Part shown: positions 1 to 3,937 of the stretch, one piece after another
Numbering within the stretch: the stretch's first letter is position 1
Layout of the letters: each line of letters begins with the position of its first letter
Translations under genes and position numbers: made by a program
Origin: an uncultured Clostridium sp.
Lineage (GTDB): Bacteria; Bacillota; Clostridia; TANB77; CAG-508
Direction of reading: 5' to 3'
DNA: 5,512 bases
Assembly (NCBI GenBank): GCA_946497585.1
Contig: CAMMLF010000109.1
Location: 1 to 5,512 of the forward strand
Notes under the pieces: generated by a model
Seen by the model: only the letters and a program-made list of their open reading frames with translations
Told to the model about the DNA's origin: nothing
The model's database searches: none

Positions 1-691
1 ATTTATTTATCCTCATTGGTGTTATATATCTATCTAAAAATGCAAATGGACTTTTTGTTTCTGTATTCTTTATTTTCTTTACTTCTTGGAATGTGTCTCC
101 CACTATTTTTATTCTTTTTTCTCCATCTAAAGTCTTGATTACTATTCCCTCTCTTATGCAATCTGTGCCATCTAGTGCAGATTTTTGACCATCTACATAT
201 TTTTGTTTTAATTCCTCATAGTTAGTAAAATTTATTACATCTAATTCTGGAACTGTCTTTAAACCTATTTTGCTTGCTACCTCTCTCATTTCTTTTATAC
301 TTGCAAATACTCTTGTAAAATCTTCATCTTCTGTAGGTGTGTCTATTAGTTCACTTACTAAATCAAATGCATAATATGGCTCTATCTTGCCTTGTTTTGC
401 TAATGAATTATATGGTATCTTGCCTTGCTCTAACCATTCTCCATATAATACGTATCCGTTTGGCAAATTCTCTAGTATTTTATCCTCTCTTGCTCTCATG
501 TATCTTACAAATCCGCCTAGTCCATCTTCGCCTTTTAATTCATTACTTCTGCTAAATAATCTTAATTTCCCATTATCGTTATATATAGCTGTGTTGCTAC
601 CATCTAGCTTTTCTTGTATTACTACAAGTTCTCCTTTTTCTATTTGATATTTAGCGTTATCTGGTCTTTTTATCTTACAGTACATTTTCAT
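1..691 (-). CDS. RNA ligase, T4 Rnl2-like nucleotidyltransferase (3' end outside window)
   Basis: An ATP-dependent RNA end-joining enzyme of the RNA_ligase (Rnl2-type) family. 230 codons are open to the window edge with no stop, so the C-terminus is missing. All nucleotidyltransferase motifs are visible in order: motif I EKLDGSN with the adenylated lysine K28; FSRSNE (about 46-51); motif III LYGEWLEQGKIP (about 82-93); motif IIIa PYYAFDL (105-111); motif IV REGIVIK (180-186); motif V RIKIVGDTFQEVKK (193-206, K195 and K205/206). Such phage enzymes seal broken RNA, notably tRNA cut by host defence nucleases, and act in the cytoplasm. The start is ATG 691, 11 nt after AAGGAG. A closer ATG at 701 opens only an 8-codon frame, and ATG 685 is an alternative. 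The gene follows an 83-nt spacer with two stem-loops. The C-terminal domain that would separate repair-type from other Rnl2 relatives is not in view. Confidence 0.9.
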   Translation of the reverse strand, partial: MKMYCKIKRPDNAKYQIEKGELVVIQEKLDGSNTAIYNDNGKLRLFSRSNELKGEDGLGGFVRYMRAREDKILENLPNGYVLYGEWLEQGKIPYNSLAKQGKIEPYYAFDLVSELIDTPTEDEDFTRVFASIKEMREVASKIGLKTVPELDVINFTNYEELKQKYVDGQKSALDGTDCIREGIVIKTLDGEKRIKIVGDTFQEVKKIKNTETKSPFAFLDRYITPMRINK

Positions 692-715
692 AATTTATCA
701 TTCTCCTTTCCTAAT

Positions 716-744
716 ACCAGAACATTTCTTAAAATTCTTCTGGT
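716..744 (-). promoter_or_regulatory. Stem-loop 2 in the spacer before the RNA ligase
   Basis: On the minus strand ACCAGAA pairs with TTCTGGT (perfect 7 bp) around a 15-nt AT-rich loop. It ends about 7 nt before the AAGGAG of the ligase, close enough to affect ribosome access. Both spacer stems share the core AGAA/TTCT. A role in translational control of the ligase is inference. Confidence 0.45.
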
Positions 745-754
745 GTTTTACTAA

Positions 755-773
755 ACTAGAAATAAGTTCTAGT
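755..773 (-). promoter_or_regulatory. Stem-loop 1 in the spacer before the RNA ligase
   Basis: ACTAGAA-CTTAT-TTCTAGT on the minus strand is a perfect 7-bp stem with a 5-nt loop, starting 2 nt after the stop codon of the 120-aa gene. It is AT-rich and followed by TTAGTAAAA rather than a U-run, so it is a weak candidate terminator at best. RNA processing, mRNA 3'-end protection or a binding palindrome are alternatives. Confidence 0.5.
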
Positions 774-774
774 G

Positions 775-1137
775 TTATACTTTATAGCAATTTGCTTCAT
801 ACTGTTCATGCGTTAGAATTGATAACAATTCGCAATCTTTATTTTTTATACTTTCTATTAAGTCAGGATAATTTACTGTTATTTGATTTTTTCGCAATCC
901 TAAATAGCAAATGCTATTTCCTTCTTTTAATTCTAATATATCTCCGACTTCTATTAAGTCTATTAGATTAAAGCTATGTTTTGTTATGTAAGGTTTATTT
1001 ACATATCTTTCATTTTTACCATCATCAAAAACATACCATTTTAATGAAGTATCTATGTCATCTCTTTCAATTCGTATAAGTTCTCCGATTAGTCCGTCAT
1101 TACATCTAATCTTCTCTCCTACTTTAATATCTTCCAT
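775..1137 (-). CDS. Conserved phage protein of the MEDIKVGE / KHSFNLIDLIEVGD type, 120 aa
   Basis: This belongs to a family of uncharacterised Clostridia phage and prophage proteins that I recognise by an N-terminal KVGExIRxxxGxIGxLIRI segment (residues about 5-24), a WYVFDDGKNERYV segment (about 34-46), the invariant-looking KHSFNLIDLIEVGD (about 53-66) and a C-terminal ILTHEQYEANCYKV. The repeated VGD/VGE turns and beta-rich N-terminal half suggest an SH3-like or small beta-barrel fold, perhaps nucleic-acid or protein binding, but this is inference. The length and both ends agree with the family as I remember it, so it seems intact. The ATG is six nt after AAGGAG and lies in the 24-nt junction module shared with the 67-aa gene. 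After its TAA the operon has its largest spacer (83 nt). Confidence 0.82.
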   Translation of the reverse strand: MEDIKVGEKIRCNDGLIGELIRIERDDIDTSLKWYVFDDGKNERYVNKPYITKHSFNLIDLIEVGDILELKEGNSICYLGLRKNQITVNYPDLIESIKNKDCELLSILTHEQYEANCYKV

Positions 1138-1158
1138 ACTCTACTCCTTTTCTACTAA
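1135..1158 (-). repeat. 24-nt gene-junction module, copy 1
   Basis: This segment encodes LVEKE, the TAG stop, the AAGGAG ribosome binding site and the ATG of the 120-aa protein in one unit. It is identical over 24 nt to 1944-1967. Partial versions occur at 1738-1757 (GAAAAGGAGTAG) and around 2167-2186 (GTAGAAAAGGAG). Confidence 0.85.
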
Positions 1159-1629
1159 TTCTACAAAATATTGTTTTAATTGTTCTTCGTTTTCAAATCC
1201 ATATTCTAATAACAACTCTGCTTTAAACCTTTTGTAAAATATCTCTGTCATTAAGTCTATTTGCTTATCTTTTTCTTCATTTTCTTTTTGTAAAAAATCT
1301 ATTTTTCTTTTATAAAACTCTACTTCTTCTTTATGCATATAGGCTTGTCTATTTTTCATAACAATTTCAGTTGCATTACTATTTTGATTTTTAGCATCTA
1401 AATAACCTTGATTATATCCAAGCATTTCATTATTTGCCATTGCTATAATAAATTTATTTTCTTCTTTCTCTCTTAGTAAATCTTCATTTTCTTTTTGCTG
1501 TTTAGTTATAAGGTTTAATAATATATCTGCATTTTTGCTATCGCTACTCATGATATATTTAGTTGTCCAAGAATTATTTTTTATATCTTCTAATAATTTA
1601 ATAGCTTCCTTTTCATCTTCTGATAACAT
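1141..1629 (-). CDS. Coiled-coil phage protein, 162 aa, long paralogue of the 99-aa protein
   Basis: Function unknown. It begins MLSEDEKEAIKLLEDIKNNS and continues with helices rich in K, E, N and Q: LLNLITKQQKENEDLLREKE (about 37-56) and KEEVEFYKRKIDFLQKENEE (about 96-115), then KDKQIDLMTEIF and a C-terminal EEQLKQYFVELVEKE. Most of the protein is predicted coiled coil. Relative to the 99-aa paralogue it carries an extra central segment (roughly residues 57-95, with MLGYNQGYLDAKNQNSNATE), so length variation is in the middle while both ends are conserved. The ATG at 1629 follows GAGG at 7 nt. A GGGAG lies further back in a context copied from the other paralogue. Its TAG stop is followed by AGT and the ATG of the next gene, and AAGGAG in the last codons serves that start. 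Confidence 0.78.
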   Translation of the reverse strand: MLSEDEKEAIKLLEDIKNNSWTTKYIMSSDSKNADILLNLITKQQKENEDLLREKEENKFIIAMANNEMLGYNQGYLDAKNQNSNATEIVMKNRQAYMHKEEVEFYKRKIDFLQKENEEKDKQIDLMTEIFYKRFKAELLLEYGFENEEQLKQYFVELVEKE

Positions 1630-1631
1630 AG

Positions 1632-1740
1632 TTATTCCTCAACTCCCATCTTTTCAAAATATATAAACTTGTAGTAGCCACCTCTTTTGCTTTCTTGCCA
1701 CAAAATCTCTTTGGCATTTTATTGCTTCTCCTACTGTCAT
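1632..1740 (-). pseudogene. Chimeric gene remnant: MTVGEAIKC start joined out of frame to a WQESKRGGYYKF end
   Basis: The ATG at 1740, five nt after AAGGAG, opens a 28-aa frame (MTVGEAIKCQRDFVARKQKR, then a few residues) ending at TGA 1656-1654. One frame over, the sequence from about 1708 reads WQESKRGGYYKFIYFEKMG, ending VEE-TAA at 1634-1632. That is the C-terminus of the TGGWS/RGGYYKF protein at 2739-2455. The DNA of 1639-1701 matches 2471-2533 at 57 of 63 positions without gaps, then similarity stops abruptly. MTVGEAIKC resembles the start of a different small phage protein. The segment is therefore best read as a recombination scar joining the start of one gene to the end of another. A single +1 step near the join would give a 35-aa product, so expression as a miniprotein cannot be excluded. 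Confidence 0.6.
1639..1701 (-). repeat. 63-bp direct repeat, copy B (of 2471-2533)
   Basis: Gapless match of 57 of 63 positions to 2471-2533, counted by eye. Copy A is the 3' end of the intact TGGWS/RGGYYKF gene and copy B is in the gene remnant. Both copies sit directly upstream of paralogous genes (99 aa and 162 aa). Similarity ends sharply at GCCAC on the plus strand. Confidence 0.85.
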
Positions 1741-1742
1741 TT

Positions 1743-1946
1743 CTACTCCTTTTCTAAATCAATAACTATCATTTGTTTTTTAAAATCCACAAACCAATTA
1801 TCTATTTCTTTATCTAGTAATTTTAAATCTATTGCATACACATTATCTACAATTTCTTGTTTTAGAAAATAATTTTCTTGTCTAAATTCAAAGGTTAATT
1901 TATATTCTAAATCCCTTATCTTTTCAATAAAGTTTATAACTTTCAT
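1743..1946 (-). CDS. Hypothetical protein, 67 aa
   Basis: Unrecognised beyond a loose resemblance to short phage proteins that start MKxINFLEKIR. The first half (INFIEKIRDLEYKLTFEFRQ) joins a helix to a beta-like segment. The second half (NVYAIDLKLLDKEIDNWFVD, then FKKQMIVIDLEKE) alternates helix and strand, suggesting a small alpha/beta protein. No cysteine clusters or catalytic motifs. The ATG at 1946 is six nt after AAGGAG, and the ribosome binding site and start are part of the 24-nt repeated junction module. It ends DLEKE-TAG, another variant of the (V/L)EKE-stop ending, and its GAAAAGGAG serves the broken gene that follows. The first 23 nt overlap the unshifted end of the preceding ORF. 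Confidence 0.7.
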   Translation of the reverse strand: MKVINFIEKIRDLEYKLTFEFRQENYFLKQEIVDNVYAIDLKLLDKEIDNWFVDFKKQMIVIDLEKE

Positions 1947-2163
1947 ACTCTACTCCTTTTCTACTAAACCGTGCTTTGATTATGTCGTATAATTCATAAG
2001 CTATATATAGCTTAGAAAAAGCTTTGTCGCCAGACCTTCCACTAATTTTTCTATTTTTATATATTAGTGTAAATCGCTTTTCGTATTGCCCTTTTTTGTT
2101 TAATATAAATCCAAACTTCTCTAATTCTTTTAAATCTACATCATCTTTAATCTTTAATAACAC
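1924..2163 (-). CDS. Short phage protein of the DLKELEKFGF / LYDIIKAGLVEK type (70 aa if shifted, 79 aa unshifted)
   Basis: The N-terminus (MLLKIKDDVDLKELEKFGFI) and the late segment YELYDIIKA are those of a common Clostridia phage family whose members, as I recall, end in LYDLIxAGLVEK plus a few residues. Function unknown; the core (RFTLIYKNRKISGRSGDK) is basic. Here the frame reads GCA-CGG-TTT-AGT and continues as RFSRKGVEYESYKLY to a TGA at 1926-1924, running 23 nt into the next gene. Skipping the C at 1971 gives AGLVEKE and a TAG at 1952-1950, the expected end. That places the stop exactly as at the 1141/1137 junction, where the same nucleotides are read as LVEKE-stop. The GTG start at 2163 follows AAGGAG by 8 nt. 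Confidence 0.72.
   Translation of the reverse strand: MLLKIKDDVDLKELEKFGFILNKKGQYEKRFTLIYKNRKISGRSGDKAFSKLYIAYELYDIIKARFSRKGVEYESYKLY
1944..1967 (-). repeat. 24-nt gene-junction module, copy 2
   Basis: Identical to 1135-1158. Here the unshifted upstream frame does not read LVEKE-stop, because of the extra C at 1971. The module thus supplies an internal reference for the correct frame. Confidence 0.85.
1969..1971 (-). other. CGG site 3: candidate +1 frameshift or single-C insertion
   Basis: AAA-GCA-CGG-TTT is read in the long frame. Skipping the C gives GCA-GGT-TTA and then Val-Glu-Lys-Glu-stop. The correctness of the shifted frame has an internal control: the 24 nt from 1967 to 1944 are identical to 1158-1135, where the in-frame reading of the upstream gene is LVEKE-stop followed by the next ATG. 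Confidence 0.58.
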
Positions 2164-2165
2164 CT

Positions 2166-2465
2166 TTAATTCTCCTTTTCTACTAAATCTGCAAAATATT
2201 GTTTTATATATTCTTTATCTTTAAAAGTATTTATTTCTAACTGACTGTCATAATTATCTATAGCTCTTGCCATTAAGTCTATTTGCTTATCTTTCTTATT
2301 CAGCTCTTTTACCCATCTATAACAGTCATATTCTTTATATATTTTTTCATATTTTGCTATCTCTTCTTCCTGTTCTTTTATTAGAGATAAGACTATGTCT
2401 ATCGCTCCCTCACTTGGGCTTAAACTCTTTAATTCTTCTATCGCTTCTTTTTGTTTATTTGTCAT
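2166..2465 (-). CDS. Coiled-coil phage protein with KDKQIDLM and KQYFADLVEKEN, 99 aa
   Basis: Function unknown. Beginning MTNKQKEAIEELKSLSPSEG, it has helices around residues 1-15 and 22-45 (IDIVLSLIKEQEEEIAKYEK), the KDKQIDLMARAI segment (about 60-71) and a C-terminal KEYIKQYFADLVEKEN. It is clearly paralogous to the 162-aa protein at 1629-1141: shared N-terminal KEAI, central LI..Q.EE, KDKQIDLM and KQYF.(D/E)LVEKE. At DNA level the KDKQIDLM region is identical over 24 nt (2271-2294 and 1249-1272), and the 3' end matches at 33 of 35 nt (2172-2206 and 1144-1178). I chose ATG 2465 over the in-frame TTG at 2474 because GGGAG lies 9 nt before the ATG but directly abuts the TTG. The C-terminal codons contain AAGGAG, which serves the GTG of the next gene. 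Confidence 0.78.
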   Translation of the reverse strand: MTNKQKEAIEELKSLSPSEGAIDIVLSLIKEQEEEIAKYEKIYKEYDCYRWVKELNKKDKQIDLMARAIDNYDSQLEINTFKDKEYIKQYFADLVEKEN

Positions 2466-2739
2466 CGCTCTCAACTCCCATCTTTTCGGAATATATAAAT
2501 TTATAGTATCCTCCTCTTTTGCTTTCTTGCCACCAAAAAAACCAAAACATTGTATTGCCTAGTATATCTATTATTTCTTCATTTTCTGACCAACCACCTG
2601 TTGTTAATTCTAATACTATAATTCCATCTTTTTCTTCTATGTCAAATGTTCCATAATTTTGGTTCCAGTATTTTTCAATTATACTAATCCCTTCATAGAA
2701 GTCATTTGTATTAAAAGTACTTATTTCTTCATTTGTCAT
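2455..2739 (-). CDS. Conserved phage protein with TGGWS and RGGYYKF motifs, 94 aa
   Basis: This matches a widespread but uncharacterised family of small phage proteins that I recognise by two blocks: a TGGWSxNEEII segment (residues about 47-57) and, after a hydrophobic aromatic stretch (NTMFWFFWWQ, about 62-71), an RGGYYKFIY segment (about 75-83). Function unknown. The aromatic run is too short and too flanked by charge to be a confident membrane helix, and more likely forms a hydrophobic core. The N-terminus (MTNEEISTFNTNDFYEGISI) is polar. The start ATG 2739 overlaps the previous stop as ATGA. The end overlaps the next gene by 11 nt, and GGGAG in the last codons serves the next start. The 3' end (minus 2533-2471) is duplicated at 1701-1639. 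Confidence 0.8.
   Translation of the reverse strand: MTNEEISTFNTNDFYEGISIIEKYWNQNYGTFDIEEKDGIIVLELTTGGWSENEEIIDILGNTMFWFFWWQESKRGGYYKFIYSEKMGVESDDK
2471..2533 (-). repeat. 63-bp direct repeat, copy A (of 1639-1701)
   Basis: This is the intact counterpart, encoding WQESKRGGYYKFIYSEKMGV of the TGGWS protein. It is followed by the start of the 99-aa coiled-coil gene, just as copy B is followed by its 162-aa paralogue. Confidence 0.85.
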
Positions 2740-3023
2740 TGCTTGTTCCCTCCTAATAATCGTTTATAAGTTTCCATTTGTGTTATTAAACAATTTCTTT
2801 TATTAACTAATTCTGCTTTTTCTTTTTTACTTAAATATGTAACATCTAAGCCATATTCTCTTTGATATGGTTTCATTTCTTCTTCATATACCTTTTCACA
2901 TACTTCTAATGCTTTTTCTATTTCATCTCTACTAATATAATTTTCTTGTATGTATTTCTGTATCTTTTCTATTGTTTCAAAAGGTACATTACCAAATATT
3001 TCTTCAAACTCTTCATTTGTCAT
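2736..3023 (-). CDS. Hypothetical acidic helical protein, 95 aa
   Basis: Unrecognised. The protein is almost entirely predicted helix and rich in E and K. The N-terminus is MTNEEFEEIFGNVPFETIEK, followed by IQKYIQENYISRDEIEKALE (about 21-40), a long charged helix (VCEKVYEEEMKPYQREYGLD, about 41-60), and a C-terminal helix ending LLGGNKQ. Heptad-like spacing suggests a helical bundle or coiled-coil pair. There are no metal-binding or catalytic motifs. The ATG is preceded by AAGGAGG six nt upstream, one of the best ribosome binding sites in the window. Its TGA overlaps the next ATG (ATGA), and GGAGG in its final codons (LLGG) serves that next start. Both proteins begin MTNEE, so a shared gene-start module is possible. 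Confidence 0.75.
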   Translation of the reverse strand: MTNEEFEEIFGNVPFETIEKIQKYIQENYISRDEIEKALEVCEKVYEEEMKPYQREYGLDVTYLSKKEKAELVNKRNCLITQMETYKRLLGGNKQ

Positions 3024-3047
3024 AAGATTCCTCCTTACCTTAATTTT

Positions 3048-3347
3048 TCATATAGTATGACCATAAGCTATCATAGATTTAATTACTTTTTTCAAATTAT
3101 ATTTCTTGTAAAATTCATTTATTTCTGCTATTAGTAACTTTAATTTTGCATTATTTTCAGATTTAGTATTTGAAGTTATTCTTCCTCTAAAATACAGATT
3201 ATCATTTTCTAAAACATCAACTTCAAATAGTCCATATTTTTCTGATAAAGTATTATTAAATTGAATTATTTTTTCATTATCTTTTTCAGGTAATTCATTT
3301 TCCTTAACATTTTCTAGTTCTAAACTATAATCTAATATTTGTTTCAC
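3048..3347 (-). CDS. Separate downstream protein, 99 aa, with its own GTG start
   Basis: This part of the 179-aa frame looks like an independent gene. GTG 3347 is preceded by AAGGAGG at 8 nt and would overlap the restored zinc-ribbon stop as GTGA, the same kind of coupling seen elsewhere in the operon. The product (VKQILDYSLELENVKENELP...) has an acidic helical N-terminus to about residue 30. A middle part with alternating hydrophobic residues follows (YGLFEVDVLENDNLYFRGRI, about 38-57, probably beta), then a lysine-rich C-terminal helix (LKLLIAEINEFYKKYNLKKVIKSM). No family is recognised. It carries no cysteines, unlike the zinc-ribbon portion before it, which supports the split. Its TGA stop (3050-3048) is 24 nt before the next ATG. 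Confidence 0.6.
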   Translation of the reverse strand: MKQILDYSLELENVKENELPEKDNEKIIQFNNTLSEKYGLFEVDVLENDNLYFRGRITSNTKSENNAKLKLLIAEINEFYKKYNLKKVIKSMIAYGHTI

Positions 3348-3587
3348 TCTCCCAGCCTCCTTCCGACAAAATGGACAATAATCTATGTCTACCCATCTAT
3401 ATCCATAGCCACTATCTACCATCAGTCCTGCTTTTTTATCATCTTCATTTTTTAATATGAACATTTCTAAAAAATCAATTTTGTCTTTTGGAGGTCTATA
3501 GCCTGCTGTTTTTTGCCATTCAAATGTTCTAATAGGCTTACTGCTTAATATCTCGCCTTTACTATTTGCGTCACAAAATTTACACAT
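3048..3587 (-). CDS. Zinc-ribbon phage protein (80 aa if shifted) read into a downstream protein (179 aa unshifted)
   Basis: Residues 1-74 form a small zinc-ribbon protein: MCKFC at the start (C2, C5) and YCPFC at 70-74 (C71, C74) give a four-cysteine zinc site bracketing a beta-rich core (FEWQKTAGYRPP, AGLMVDSGYGYRWVDID). Related phage proteins, from memory, end in CPxCGRRL plus a few residues. Here the frame reads CPFC-CGG-AAG-GAG (CPFCRKEAGR) and continues for another 99 residues. Skipping the C at 3365 gives CPFCGRRLGE and a TGA at 3346-3344, a canonical zinc-knuckle end at 80 aa. The start ATG 3587 is 2 nt after the previous stop, with AAGGAG in the previous gene's last codons. The zinc ribbon is confident. 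Its target (DNA, RNA or protein) is unknown, and I think the 179-aa form is a fusion of two genes rather than one family. Confidence 0.75.
   Translation of the reverse strand: MCKFCDANSKGEILSSKPIRTFEWQKTAGYRPPKDKIDFLEMFILKNEDDKKAGLMVDSGYGYRWVDIDYCPFCRKEAGRVKQILDYSLELENVKENELPEKDNEKIIQFNNTLSEKYGLFEVDVLENDNLYFRGRITSNTKSENNAKLKLLIAEINEFYKKYNLKKVIKSMIAYGHTI
3363..3365 (-). other. CGG site 2: candidate +1 frameshift or single-C insertion in the zinc knuckle
   Basis: TTT-TGT-CGG-AAG-GAG is read in the long frame. Skipping the C gives TGT-GGA-AGG-AGG-CTG-GGA-GAG-TGA, i.e. Cys-Gly-Arg-Arg-Leu-Gly-Glu-stop. The glycine directly after the second cysteine pair is the conserved zinc-knuckle residue in CPxCGRxL proteins, so the long frame lacks a residue the fold normally wants. 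The Shine-Dalgarno of the next reading frame (AAGGAGG) begins directly after the CGG. Confidence 0.55.
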
Positions 3588-3589
3588 TT

Positions 3590-3937
3590 CTATTTTTCTC
3601 CTTCTAAAAGTTCTTGTAAAACGTCTATACTTACTACTTCAATGTTTCCGTACTCCCTTGTATATACTTCAAATCCATTTTCATTTATCGTATCTATTAC
3701 AGCTTGCTTTGGTATGCTGTTTCTACAAGTTATAAATAAAGTTGTATTCTTATCTTTAACTTTTAATAATGCCTTTTCTAGCTCTTTTATTCGCTTGTCT
3801 TTTTGCTCTAGCTCTGCTAAGATGTGTTCTATTGCTATTCTAACTTGTTCTGTTTCTCTGTTATGTAATAATACTTCATTTAATACTTCTAAATCTTCTT
3901 CTGTTGCGACATTTTTGTCGCTTGTTTTATTACTCAT
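3590..3937 (-). CDS. Coiled-coil phage accessory protein, 115 aa
   Basis: No specific function is recognised. After a polar N-terminus (MSNKTSDKNVATEEDLEV), residues about 20-62 form a long amphipathic helix (NEVLLHNRETEQVRIAIEHI, then LAELEQKDKRIKELEKALLK), predicted to be a coiled coil. The C-terminal part (NSIPKQAVIDTINENGFEV ... VLQELLEGEK, about 73-115) follows a pattern seen in many Clostridia phage proteins, with an S-I-P-x-x-x-V segment and a final LQELLEG helix. The EQKDKRIKELE segment echoes KDKQIDLM in the 99-aa and 162-aa proteins further down, so they may be distant relatives or share a recombining module. I chose ATG 3937 over the in-frame ATG at 3961. ATG 3937 forms an ATGA overlap with the endonuclease stop and has AGGAG about 10 nt upstream, while the earlier ATG lies inside the ribosome binding site region. 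Confidence 0.78.
   Translation of the reverse strand: MSNKTSDKNVATEEDLEVLNEVLLHNRETEQVRIAIEHILAELEQKDKRIKELEKALLKVKDKNTTLFITCRNSIPKQAVIDTINENGFEVYTREYGNIEVVSIDVLQELLEGEK
3906..3921 (-). repeat. Perfect 6-bp stem, 4-nt loop hairpin in the start of the 115-aa gene
   Basis: On the minus strand GCGACA-AAAA-TGTCGC is a perfect GC-rich inverted repeat in an otherwise AT-rich sequence, at codons 6-11 of the coiled-coil gene (encoding part of SDKNVA). It lies about 16 nt after the ATG. A stem here could modulate ribosome loading at the ATGA junction, or be a protein-binding palindrome. There is no following U-tract, so it is not a terminator. Its function is inference only. Confidence 0.45.

Noticed and set aside
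337..647. Overlapping plus-strand ORFs of 72 and 86 aa
   Set aside because: They lie opposite the RNA ligase, whose full set of catalytic motifs is on the minus strand. The predicted products are low-complexity (L, S, Y, F rich), typical of the antisense of AT-rich coding DNA.
755..773. Rho-independent terminator after the 120-aa gene
   Set aside because: The stem is AT-rich and lacks a following U-tract, so I list it as a stem-loop only.
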